Made by a program: the position numbers and the translations under genes. The notes beneath the pieces were generated by a model. The model was not told the DNA's origin. It worked only from the letters and a program-made list of their open reading frames with translations, and did not search any database. Source: Nitrospira sp. (GTDB lineage: Bacteria; Nitrospirota; Nitrospiria; Nitrospirales; Nitrospiraceae). Taken from it: a DNA stretch of 64,000 bases. Every line of letters begins with the position of its first letter. Positions within the stretch are counted from its first letter, which is position 1. Of the stretch, positions 35,515 through 44,442 are shown piece after piece. The DNA is taken from contig JADJXO010000002.1 of NCBI GenBank assembly GCA_016715825.1, forward strand, positions 248,001-312,000, written 5' to 3'.

Positions 35515-35827
35515 GCCAGCGCCATGTCGTAAAAATGGCCGTTGTTTTATCCCTAAGGCCGGCGCCACCTGGTGCGCTAAGTGTTGAGGAATCGATGCCA
35601 ACTCCGAAGCGCAGCCCAGCCGGTCAGCAAGGAGAGCCAAGAATCGCTGTCTGGCAGCCGTAGTCTCTGTGGCATAGTGCTTTGCAGGGAGCCGTGAGAC
35701 GGCTCCCTGCCCTCACCCCCATCTCCATCCTTCCAGTTGAGAAACTCTAGCTGGATGAAATGAGGTGTCGCTATTTATGAATGAGTAAGTAGATCTTCTT
35801 TTCCGATGGTTATGAAAAGGAGTTTAG
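35515..35827. other. intergenic region before the coproheme-decarboxylase-like gene
   Basis: It contains an 11-bp perfect hairpin at 35685-35709 (CAGGGAGCCGT/ACGGCTCCCTG, 3-nt loop) without a U-run, probably the terminator of the barrel gene. AAGGAG lies just before the next start. Confidence 0.45.
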
Positions 35828-36550
35828 ATGTCCATCCCTGAACAAGCCCCGGCGCTCCAGGTAACCAAACGCCAGTACGTCAACTTTGTGTTTTATAAAG
35901 TGGATCCGGCATGGCGACGCCTCCCAGAAGATGTGCGCAGCCAGGGGAAACAAGAGTTCCTGCGGGCCGTGGAGGACTTTAACGGTAAAGTGTTGGTGGT
36001 TCCCTATTCCACCATCGGTATCCGGGGGGACTGCGACTTCATGCTCTGGCGCATCAGCTACGACCTCGATCTGTTCCAGGATATGGGTTCCACGATCCTC
36101 GCCTCTGGCCTCGGACAGTATCTCTCTACCCCTTATTCTTACTTGGCGATGACTAAACGGTCGGTCTATGTGGACCACCATTCTCACGCTGGGCAGGAAG
36201 GGAAGCGACTGACGGTCGTGCCGGGAAAGAGCAAGTACATCTTCGTGTACCCGTTTCTGAAGACACGCGAATGGTTCCTGCTCACAAAAGCGGCGCGCCA
36301 AGGCATGATGGATGAACATATTGAAGTCGGCCATCGATTCCCTTCGGTGAAACTGAATACGAGCTATTCCTTCGGGTTGGACGATCAAGAATGGGTGGTG
36401 GCGTTTGAAAGCGACAAGCCTGAGGACTTTCTGGAACTCGTAATGGCACTCCGGGAAACCGAAGGCTCACGATATACGCTGCGGGACACCCCAATCTTCA
36501 CGTGCATCCGTCGAAGTCTCAAGGAAATGCTCGATACACTCGGTGGCTGA
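35828..36550 (+). CDS. chdC: chlorite-dismutase-family protein, probable coproheme decarboxylase (ChdC/HemQ)
   Basis: A 240-residue heme-binding protein of the Cld/HemQ family (PF06778). The proximal heme ligand is His164 in MMDEHIEVGH. The decarboxylase tyrosine motif YP is present at Tyr141 (FVYPFLKTREW), where the true Nitrospira chlorite dismutase has Ile. The distal arginine of chlorite dismutase (VKRKLYHS) is replaced by VKLNTSYS. These residues point to oxidative decarboxylation of coproheme to heme b rather than chlorite breakdown. It is cytosolic, without a signal peptide, and 14 bases from a Rieske oxygenase gene. Confidence 0.7.
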   Translation: MSIPEQAPALQVTKRQYVNFVFYKVDPAWRRLPEDVRSQGKQEFLRAVEDFNGKVLVVPYSTIGIRGDCDFMLWRISYDLDLFQDMGSTILASGLGQYLSTPYSYLAMTKRSVYVDHHSHAGQEGKRLTVVPGKSKYIFVYPFLKTREWFLLTKAARQGMMDEHIEVGHRFPSVKLNTSYSFGLDDQEWVVAFESDKPEDFLELVMALRETEGSRYTLRDTPIFTCIRRSLKEMLDTLGG

Positions 36551-36564
36551 TGCCACAGAACTGA

Positions 36565-37605
36565 ATGCTCGAAGGATTCTGGTATATCGCCACGGAAAGC
36601 ATGAACGTCCGTGTTGGCCGATCATGCGCGGTAGTCCTCTGCAACCAACCTCTTGTACTATTTCGGGACCGGCGTGGCCTGGTGCATGCCTTACACGACC
36701 GCTGTTCCCATAAGGGTGTCCCGCTCTCCTCAGGCCGGCAGGAAGGGGATTCCTTGCGTTGCCCTTTTCATGGATGGCGCTTCATCTCCTCGGGTGAGTG
36801 CGTAGAGGTTCCGGCCATTGGCAATGCCCCGCATCCATCAACGGCCTCGGCCTGCGTGCGGACGTTCCCGGCAGAAGAACGGGATGGGTGGGTGTGGGTC
36901 TACATGGGGAACGACCGGCGTGGGAAGCCTTCTGGTCTCCCTCCCTCCTTGCCGATTCCCGCAGACGGCAGTCCAATGGTCACCGTGCGCGAGTCGGCCC
37001 AGGCGAAAGTCCGCTGGGATTTTGCAGTGGACAGCCTCATGGATCCCGCGCATGTCCCGTTCGTGCACAACAACTATTTCCGGCGGCGCGAGGCAGCTAG
37101 AGAGAAAGAAAAGGTATTCACGCGGCTGCCGTTGGGGTTTCGTACGGTCTCGCAGAATGTCCTGCTGCCGGATACCTTTATCTTTCGCGCGTTGTCCCTG
37201 AGGTTGGGCTCGGCCACGACCACGGTCGATTTCGTCTTGCCCGGCATCCACTTCGAACGGTGGGAAATCGGCACACGCTTCGCGTCTGTCATGTTGGTGG
37301 CCACCCCGCTCACTGATAAACGAAGTCGATTTGATATCTGCGTAGGATGGAACTTCCTGCAAGGGCTTCCTGTCGGATGGCTGATCCGTCGAACTCTGAG
37401 GACGATTCTCGGCCAGGACCGGGACGTTCTGGAATCGCAGGAACAGGGGTTCGGCCTGAAGGGAAGCATGTTATTGAACTTAGAATCAGACATGCTGGCC
37501 GTGTGGTACCGGCAGTTGAAGAAATATCATGGCGAAACTTTGGCCGGTGTGCCGAATCCTCAGCATCCGATTCCAGAGAAGACCATGCTCAGATGGGTGA
37601 CCTGA
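36565..37605 (+). CDS. Rieske non-heme iron oxygenase (pheophorbide-a-oxygenase-like)
   Basis: A 346-residue oxygenase. The N-terminal Rieske domain binds [2Fe-2S] through C47-x-H49 (RCSHKG) and C66-x2-H69 (LRCPFHGW). The catalytic domain has DSLMDPAHVPFVH with Asp156, His163 and His168, the layout of PaO/Tic55 and related demethylases. Its close spacing to the coproheme-decarboxylase-like gene suggests a role on a tetrapyrrole or a linked pathway; this is an inference. A separate reductase must supply electrons and is not in the window. Confidence 0.85.
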   Translation: MLEGFWYIATESMNVRVGRSCAVVLCNQPLVLFRDRRGLVHALHDRCSHKGVPLSSGRQEGDSLRCPFHGWRFISSGECVEVPAIGNAPHPSTASACVRTFPAEERDGWVWVYMGNDRRGKPSGLPPSLPIPADGSPMVTVRESAQAKVRWDFAVDSLMDPAHVPFVHNNYFRRREAAREKEKVFTRLPLGFRTVSQNVLLPDTFIFRALSLRLGSATTTVDFVLPGIHFERWEIGTRFASVMLVATPLTDKRSRFDICVGWNFLQGLPVGWLIRRTLRTILGQDRDVLESQEQGFGLKGSMLLNLESDMLAVWYRQLKKYHGETLAGVPNPQHPIPEKTMLRWVT

Positions 37606-38375
37606 GATGGGCTGACGCGGAAGTGGGGCTTGGCCGACTTGGCCATGCAGGACCCGCAGGTGCGGACTTCAATTCGACGAGTGATTGCCGGGCTCGCTTG
37701 CACGGGCAGCCTCTCCATGAAAAGTCGAGGACGCAAGTTATTACTCCAACTCATCACCCGAGAGTGTCCCATCATGCCCCAATTTCCTCATAGGCACTGT
37801 CCAATGCGATAGACAGCCGAACCATATGATTTCTATGAGTAGAGTGGATGAGCTTCGCCTGTATGCATCGTCACCTGGACGGATTTCCCCTACCCGGTTG
37901 ATCTGCGATCGGCCGTACGAAGTCCTCTAACTTATCAAGACAGCAGGAGAAATGCAGTTGATGAGAATGCTCATTCAGGAAAGCATGATGATTGCATTGA
38001 TGCGGTGTTGCTGGTGGGGGTTTGGGTAATTTTGGACCGGCCTCCGAATGACCCATTCCTTCGCAAGAGGGAGCCCCTCACCAGCTCTTTATCGTTTCGT
38101 GAGTGCATGAGTGAAAGAGGCCGGGGTCACACGGGAGGCCGGTTACGCCAAGCATACGTAGAAATCTTGCTGTTCTCTCGCGAGGCGTACTTTCTCTTCG
38201 GCGGGGCCTTGACATTTATTAATCGTGGGACGAACAGATGGCGGGATAGTCTCTTAGGGAAATTGGTGCGGAGAGTTCATAGAAAATACCGTCATTGTCT
38301 CGGCATTTGTTCGTATCGCGTACACCGTACAACCGTCCAGCCTCTGAAGCTGGACCCAAGTGAGGGAGGCAGGTT
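37606..38375. other. 770-base region without a supported gene
   Basis: No frame here has coding character. A hairpin GTCCAGC/GCTGGAC at 38335-38355 lies directly upstream of the ribosome-binding site of the large oxidase gene and could affect its translation. Confidence 0.45.
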
Positions 38376-41300
38376 ATGAGGACTTTTCTTCTTAAACGGA
38401 TGAGGCGGAGGCTCAGGAGGGCCTCGCTGCTACTCCAGGCCGTTGTGTTGACTGGCGGTCTGGTGATCTCGCCTGCAGTGTTTGCGGCGGAGTCGGAACA
38501 GAGTCAGCATGGCGCGCATGCGACACCGGTGGCCATGCCGGGCTGGACCCAACAGCTGAAGGGCCAGACGGTCGTGGAGAATGCCATGGAGGGGCACGCC
38601 GACAACGCACAGAAGATGGAGATGCAGCACCATCGGCTGATGGAGAAGTTGGGACAGCAAGCTCAAAGAGATGCGCAAGCCCAGCAGACATCCGGGATGT
38701 TCAACAACATGTCGATGATGCATCAGTATATGGGGCAGGATGGGAGCAGCTTCCTCCTCATGACAGATTCTAGTAAAGGCGAGCCAGTCTTGACGTCAGG
38801 GGGGCGGTGCCCTGCCGGTGTGCCGACGAAGCAATTCGATGTGTCGATGATCAACGTCGAGATTACGCTGAATCGTTGGCTCGATTTCTATCCGGGGTAC
38901 ATGTATGTGCTGACGGAAGATGTCGCGAAAGCTCGGGCAGAAGAAACGCAGAACAGAGAAGCCCGTGAAAAGGATGGATTCGATCCGGGGGCTGTGACCA
39001 CCGGCCTCCAGGGCGATGTGATTCAGCCATTGGTCCTTCGGGCAAATCAGGGTGATTGCATCAAGATGACTTTGCGCAATCAGATGGAAGGCGAAGACGG
39101 TAGTCTCTTCATTCAGGCCTCCAGCATGGTTGTGAGCGCGACCGGAAAGCCGGCGACGACGACCAACCCTGATTCCATTGTCGCACCGGGTAAAGCACAG
39201 GAATTTGAATGGTACGTTCATCCGCACATGCAGGAAGGCGTGCGGCAATTCCACTCCTACAGCCATGACCGCGAACTGACGGTCTTGGGCCTCTTTGGCG
39301 CCTTCATCGTGGAACCGAAGGGTTCCAAGTATCTCGATTCGATCGGGAGTGGAGGACCGGCGCCCGAGGTAAAAAGCGGATGGCAGGTCAATATCGATAA
39401 TGGCTCAGGACCGGACTTCCGCGAGTTTGTGATTTTCTATCACGAGATCGGTGACGAAGCCTTCCGGCCTCTGAATAAGAAGGGCGATTTTCTTCCTCAG
39501 CGTGACCCGTTGACCGACGCCTATCGTCCGGGCGGTCGGGCGATCAATTACCGCAGCGAACCGTTCGGCATCGATCAAATGCATCTTCAGCACGAGTACT
39601 TCGGATTTGAGGACGAATCACTCGCCTACAGCTCCTATACGTTCGGTGATACGCCGACCACGATCCCCCGCGGGTACTTGGGCGATCCGGTTAAATGGCG
39701 GTTGGTCCATGGTGGGTCGGAAGTGTTCCACTCGCACCATCCACATAGTGGATCGATCCGCTGGCAACGCAGCCCTGGGACAGAGCCGAATAACCTCTGG
39801 GCGGCTGGTCAGGATGGTCCGGTGAAGTATCCGGTGGTCCGGACCAAATCCGATCGCGTGGATGTGGAGGTCATCGGCCCGTCTGAATCCTTGGATCTCG
39901 AGCCGGAATGTGGCGGCGGCGGATGCCAACATCTGGCGGGCGAGTTCCTATTCCATTGCCACGTGGCTCACCATTATGTGGCGGGGATGTGGGGATATGG
40001 CCGATTCTACAACACGCTCCAAGTTGGGGCCGGACATACCGATACGATGCCGGATCTCCGTGAGTTGCCCGATCGTCAGGGCCGGATGAAGCTCGGCGTG
40101 TCGTCCGACAAACTGATTGGGACAACGGTCGATTGGTTCGGGAAGACCTTCAAGATCGTCGACAAGCAGCAGAAGACCAACTGGAAATCCGATCCGGTGG
40201 TCGTGAACATCAAGGACTGGGTCGAGATGTGGATACCCGCACAAGGCAAACCGGGCCACACCGACGACGAAAAGGGCCAGATCATGGCCTATGATGCGAC
40301 CGTATGGGATTGGAAGTGGAACGGCAACGTCGCAGTCGGTGAGCGGGAAAGTACAGCAAAGAATCCCAAGTACAATTGGGCAGCCAAGTGGGATGATAAC
40401 ACGAGACCAGAGATTCTGTTTAATCCCACGACAGGTCGGATGGCCTGGCCGCTGTTCAAGCCGCATTTCGGGAAACGAGTGCCGTTCTCGGCCAACCATA
40501 ACGGCGCACCTTGGCTCGAGCCGATTCACCAAGATGAGAATGGGGAACGGACATCTGAGCCGGCGAAGCCGGGAGAGCAGGGCCGATGGAGTCTGTGCCC
40601 GGACAATGCCAATCAGAAGTTCTACAACATCCACTTCGTGCGAATGCCCATCACGCTATCCAAGAAGCAGGGGAACGAGCCACCGATCGTGGATAAGGAC
40701 GGCTTGATCTACCTGTTGCATGAGGAAGAACGACTCACGAGAGCGAATGATGACCTGAAACTTCCAGCCGTCATTCGTGCCAACGTGTATGACTGTGTGG
40801 ATGTGGTTCTGACCAGTGAGTGGGACGACGATGATTATACGAATTTCCAGTCGTCCAAGATCAATATCCACCCACACTTCTTCCAATTCGATACCGGGAA
40901 CTCGGATGGTGTGATTTCCGGGTTCGAATATGAGATGTCTGTGCGCCCGTTCACCATGTGGGGCAAGAAGACCAAGCATGGACTTCCTGCGCCGATGGTG
41001 GCCAAGCTTGTGGGTGGAGCCAAGGCCGGTGCGAAGTCGATCAAGATTCAAATGGCGCCCGGTGCGAGCAAGTTCCATGTGAATACCGAAGTCATGGTGG
41101 GCATGGACTGTTTGCAGAAAGGGAATGATCCCACGGCGTCGCTTCCGCGGGATAAGAGCTGTTCGGAAGTCGCCCGTATCAAGTCGATCAAGGGTGATCA
41201 ACTCACGTTCTTCAAACCCCTGAAGCATAACCACCCGGCCAATGACCTGGTCTCACCGGAATTCGTCCGGTACCGGTGGTGGGTGGATGTCGATATGGGG

Positions 41301-43316
41301 ACGGTCTTTTGGCATGACCATGCCTTCGGCGCGACGACCTGGCCGCACGGCGGCTTCGGCGTGACGATCGTGGAGCCGTTCGGGTCCACCTATCACGACC
41401 CAAAGAACGGTAAGCTGGTCTATAGCGGTCCGATCGCGGATATTCATAGCAATGAGCCGATCGGTGCCGGTGTCAGTGGAAGTTTCCGTGAACTGATGGT
41501 CTCCATTCATGACACGGTGCCCCATACCGTCAACGTGATCGAAGCCGGAAATCCTCCTGGACAGCCGGTCGAAGTTGCGTTGGAGGCGGGGAAGACCGTG
41601 TCGTTCCAAATGCCGGAGAAGATCTTGAAGTCACCGAACCCCTATATCAACGGAGGAACGCATACGACCGGCAGCGGGTTTAACTTCCGCGCCGAACCGT
41701 TTGCGCAAAGGCTGGCGAATAATCCGGATACGTCGAAGTTGTTCAGCAGCGCGATCCACGGAGACCCGGACACGCCTCTCTTGCGGGCGTATACGGGAGA
41801 CACCATGGTGTTTCGTCTGCTGCACCAGCTGATGAACGAGTCGCACGTGTGGACGATCGCCGGGCATACCTTCCTCACGGAGCGGTACGCGGCTGATGCC
41901 AACCGGAAGAACTCAATCCACGTCGGAATCGCCGAGCGATATGACCTTGTGACCAAGGCCGGCGGATTCCAAGGGATGCCCGGAGACTACATCCACTTTA
42001 ACGGACGGACATCGCATTTCGCCGAAGGTGGGTGGGGGATCGTGCGTGTGCTCGATAAGGAAGTGCCCGATCTCAAGCCGTTGCCGAAGGGCACCAATCC
42101 CAAGGGTATTCCAGCCACACCGGGTTCAGTTTGCCCGGCGGATGCCCCGATGAAAAACTTCAACGTCGTGGCAGTCGATCGGCCGATGAAGCTCAATCCA
42201 AAAGCCCCGGACGCGATCGAAGTGGACTTCGAGCGAAAGATCGAAATGACCATGCCGGAAGGCAAGATCTTCGCGCTCGAAGAGGAAGCGACGACGGTTG
42301 CCTCAGGATCCACGCCGCATCCATTAACGTTGCGCGTGAACCTCGGTGACTGCATCAAAGTGAATCTCAAGAACAAGATGAAGGCGAGCCGGGCATCGTT
42401 CTTCGCGCCGGGCTTGGCCTTTGATCCGAAGGACAGCCAAGGGCTGAACGTCGGCACGAACGGCGGCGATCAGACCGTCGCTCCGGGAGAAGCCCGCACC
42501 TACACCTACTACGCGCATCCTGACAATAAGGAGACGACGTCGCTGGTGTGGGACGGTGGGAACATCGTGGTCAATCCGCGGAACGGATTGTACGGCGCGA
42601 TCATCGTCGGTCCGCGCGGATCCCAATATCGCGATCCGGTCAGCGGTGCGGATCTCTCCCAGAAGAATAGCTGGAGAGCGGACGTCATCGTCGATGCGAG
42701 CCTGCCGGAGAACGTGGGCAAGCGGAACTACCGTGATGTGGCCCTCTTCTTCCAGGATGAGGACAACATCATCGGAACCGCCTTCATGCCGTATGTGCAG
42801 AATGTGGCGGGGTTAACATCGGTGAACTACCGCGCTGAGCCGTATTTGTTCCGTGAGGAGCAAGGCTGCTCGTTGGGGAAGATTTTCCAGCCCTGCGTGG
42901 TGGACAAACCTGAAGATCCGGTCACACCGCTGATCGAGGCCCATGCCGGCGATCCGGTCAGGATTCATCTGATCGGAGCCAACAGCGAGCAGAACGGGAT
43001 GTTCGGTGTCGAAGGTCATGAATGGCCGATCGAACCGTATATGCCTGGAGCCGACATGATCAGCGTGGTCGAGTACGCAGGCTCTGAAATACTCGACGTC
43101 TTCCTGCGAGGCGGCGCAGGTGGACCCTATCGCCAGGTTGGTGACTTCGTGTGGTCCAACCAGCGGCTGCCGTACACGCAGTCGGGGCAGTGGGGGTACC
43201 TGCGGGTCTTGCCGGTGGGTGATGGCAGAATCCAACCGTTGGGCAGTGCTTCAGCCGGAAGCAAGCGAGCTGAAGAAGAACCAGCGGTGAAAGCCGTTCC
43301 GACCGCTATGAAGTAG
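38376..43316 (+). CDS. giant periplasmic multicopper oxidase (MnxG/ceruloplasmin-like)
   Basis: A 1646-residue exported protein; the signal peptide runs to about residue 38 (ISPAVFAAES). Repeated cupredoxin domains are visible, e.g. HPHMQEGVRQFHSYS near 280 and a similar segment near 1380 that has lost its histidines. Copper motifs are HSHHPH near 452-457, HCHVAHHYVAGM at 527-538 (type 1 plus type 3 pattern HCHxxxHxxxGM), HPHFFQF near 831 and WHDHAFG near 980, i.e. four HxH pairs sufficient for a trinuclear site. Large members such as MnxG oxidise Mn(II); others act on Fe(II) or Cu(I). The substrate here is unknown. A 19-bp terminator and then a cupredoxin gene follow. GAGGGAGG precedes the ATG. 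Confidence 0.85.
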   Translation: MRTFLLKRMRRRLRRASLLLQAVVLTGGLVISPAVFAAESEQSQHGAHATPVAMPGWTQQLKGQTVVENAMEGHADNAQKMEMQHHRLMEKLGQQAQRDAQAQQTSGMFNNMSMMHQYMGQDGSSFLLMTDSSKGEPVLTSGGRCPAGVPTKQFDVSMINVEITLNRWLDFYPGYMYVLTEDVAKARAEETQNREAREKDGFDPGAVTTGLQGDVIQPLVLRANQGDCIKMTLRNQMEGEDGSLFIQASSMVVSATGKPATTTNPDSIVAPGKAQEFEWYVHPHMQEGVRQFHSYSHDRELTVLGLFGAFIVEPKGSKYLDSIGSGGPAPEVKSGWQVNIDNGSGPDFREFVIFYHEIGDEAFRPLNKKGDFLPQRDPLTDAYRPGGRAINYRSEPFGIDQMHLQHEYFGFEDESLAYSSYTFGDTPTTIPRGYLGDPVKWRLVHGGSEVFHSHHPHSGSIRWQRSPGTEPNNLWAAGQDGPVKYPVVRTKSDRVDVEVIGPSESLDLEPECGGGGCQHLAGEFLFHCHVAHHYVAGMWGYGRFYNTLQVGAGHTDTMPDLRELPDRQGRMKLGVSSDKLIGTTVDWFGKTFKIVDKQQKTNWKSDPVVVNIKDWVEMWIPAQGKPGHTDDEKGQIMAYDATVWDWKWNGNVAVGERESTAKNPKYNWAAKWDDNTRPEILFNPTTGRMAWPLFKPHFGKRVPFSANHNGAPWLEPIHQDENGERTSEPAKPGEQGRWSLCPDNANQKFYNIHFVRMPITLSKKQGNEPPIVDKDGLIYLLHEEERLTRANDDLKLPAVIRANVYDCVDVVLTSEWDDDDYTNFQSSKINIHPHFFQFDTGNSDGVISGFEYEMSVRPFTMWGKKTKHGLPAPMVAKLVGGAKAGAKSIKIQMAPGASKFHVNTEVMVGMDCLQKGNDPTASLPRDKSCSEVARIKSIKGDQLTFFKPLKHNHPANDLVSPEFVRYRWWVDVDMGTVFWHDHAFGATTWPHGGFGVTIVEPFGSTYHDPKNGKLVYSGPIADIHSNEPIGAGVSGSFRELMVSIHDTVPHTVNVIEAGNPPGQPVEVALEAGKTVSFQMPEKILKSPNPYINGGTHTTGSGFNFRAEPFAQRLANNPDTSKLFSSAIHGDPDTPLLRAYTGDTMVFRLLHQLMNESHVWTIAGHTFLTERYAADANRKNSIHVGIAERYDLVTKAGGFQGMPGDYIHFNGRTSHFAEGGWGIVRVLDKEVPDLKPLPKGTNPKGIPATPGSVCPADAPMKNFNVVAVDRPMKLNPKAPDAIEVDFERKIEMTMPEGKIFALEEEATTVASGSTPHPLTLRVNLGDCIKVNLKNKMKASRASFFAPGLAFDPKDSQGLNVGTNGGDQTVAPGEARTYTYYAHPDNKETTSLVWDGGNIVVNPRNGLYGAIIVGPRGSQYRDPVSGADLSQKNSWRADVIVDASLPENVGKRNYRDVALFFQDEDNIIGTAFMPYVQNVAGLTSVNYRAEPYLFREEQGCSLGKIFQPCVVDKPEDPVTPLIEAHAGDPVRIHLIGANSEQNGMFGVEGHEWPIEPYMPGADMISVVEYAGSEILDVFLRGGAGGPYRQVGDFVWSNQRLPYTQSGQWGYLRVLPVGDGRIQPLGSASAGSKRAEEEPAVKAVPTAMK

Positions 43317-43340
43317 GCGGATAGGAAGGGGTTGAAATCC

Positions 43341-43386
43341 AAGTGGGGGAGTCGTGTGATTCACACGACTCCCCCACTTGTGTTTT
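43341..43386. terminator. strong 19-bp terminator hairpin
   Basis: Bases 43341-43359 and 43361-43379 are perfect inverted copies separated by one base, followed by GTG and five T residues (43382-43386). It ends the multicopper oxidase transcript and may also work in reverse. Confidence 0.85.
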
Positions 43387-43453
43387 TGGTCGTTGCGCCT
43401 CTATCGTGTATGCTGTGAATACTCAATAGAGGGGGTTCATGAAGGAGGCGAGA

Positions 43454-44392
43454 ATGAACGTTACACGGATCACGCGATTGATGACGGGCTTGGCGATCAT
43501 TGCGCTGAGCGGTCAGGCTGTGGCGTATCAGGAAATCACGGTTTCTGAAGGTGGAACCATCATGGGTACCGTGAGTTTGCAAGGTCAAGTGCCGAAACCG
43601 AAAGGTTATAATCTGACGACATTGCCCGATGCGTTCTATTGCGGCCGTATTTCAGACGGACAGGGGTGGCGCATCTTGCAGCCGTTCAACGTCGGGCCGA
43701 AGGGGGAATTTCGGGAGGTCGTGGTCTATCTGGAAGGGGTCGAAAAGGGAAAACGGTTCGAAGAGGGCAGTGCTTCTCAGATCGAAGCCAAGGATTGCCT
43801 GTTCCTCCCCTTTACGACGGTGGTGAGAGACGACCAATCGGTGACGGTCGTCAACATGGATCCGGTCATGCACGATATTCAAGCCTATGAAACGTCTCAT
43901 CTGGGTGCTCGAGTGCTGTTCAATGTTCCGCTGCCGATGAATCCACAACACCCTCGCAACTTCAAAGACCGTAGCGATGCTGCGATGTACCACAAGCATA
44001 TGGCTGGGGCGCCGATGAAGCAATTGGTGAATCTCAGCAAGAACCGTCGGATTTTTGTCATGCAGTGCGGCTTCCATGCGTATATGGAGAGTTGGGGTGT
44101 GGCGGTGAAGAATCCCTACTTTGCCAAGGTCGACGAAGAGGGTCGGTTTACCATCACGAATGTCCCACCGGGAACCTATAAGCTGGTGGTCTGGCATCCC
44201 TATGTGAGGACTACCAATGAGCAGACGGTGGTTGTCGGCAAGAACGAGACCATTGAAGCGAATATCACGGTTCAGGCTCCGACGGGGCGGCTCTATGCCA
44301 ATGAGGTGTTGGAGCACGACTATATCCGTTACAACGTGACGGAGGAGGCGCAGAAAGAGATCGAGCCGATGATCGAAAAGCAGGAACGGTGA
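43454..44392 (+). CDS. cupredoxin with carboxypeptidase-regulatory-like domain
   Basis: A 312-residue exported protein; the signal peptide ends near SGQAVAYQ. The first part is plastocyanin-like: a histidine in DPVMHDIQAYE and CGFHAYM, i.e. C-x2-H-x3-M, complete a type 1 blue-copper site. The C-terminal part (GRFTITNVPPGTYKLVVWHP) is a carboxypeptidase-regulatory-like beta sandwich. It follows the multicopper oxidase and is a natural candidate for its electron acceptor or donor. ATG 43454 follows GGAGG; an earlier ATG at 43439 is less well placed. Confidence 0.8.
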   Translation: MNVTRITRLMTGLAIIALSGQAVAYQEITVSEGGTIMGTVSLQGQVPKPKGYNLTTLPDAFYCGRISDGQGWRILQPFNVGPKGEFREVVVYLEGVEKGKRFEEGSASQIEAKDCLFLPFTTVVRDDQSVTVVNMDPVMHDIQAYETSHLGARVLFNVPLPMNPQHPRNFKDRSDAAMYHKHMAGAPMKQLVNLSKNRRIFVMQCGFHAYMESWGVAVKNPYFAKVDEEGRFTITNVPPGTYKLVVWHPYVRTTNEQTVVVGKNETIEANITVQAPTGRLYANEVLEHDYIRYNVTEEAQKEIEPMIEKQER

Positions 44393-44442
44393 GGTGAAAG
44401 AAACCTCTACACGAGTCACTACGAAAGGGATGCACGACTTCG

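Noticed and set aside
35670..35686. Sigma-54-like TGGCATAGTGCTTTGCA upstream of the coproheme-decarboxylase-like gene
   Set aside because: The GG and GC elements are 11 bases apart rather than 10, and it overlaps a hairpin.
35828..36550. Chlorite dismutase, as this family is often named in Nitrospira
   Set aside because: The distal arginine is missing and the HemQ tyrosine is present, so a decarboxylase is the better call.
38209..38214. TTGACA upstream of the giant oxidase as a -35 box
   Set aside because: No acceptable -10 box lies 16-18 bases downstream.
38005..38379. 124-residue frame before the oxidase
   Set aside because: There is no ribosome-binding site or domain, the composition is odd and it overlaps the oxidase start.
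39948..40634. 228-residue minus-strand frame opposite the oxidase, and several like it
   Set aside because: They are shadows of a high-GC gene with strong third-position bias.
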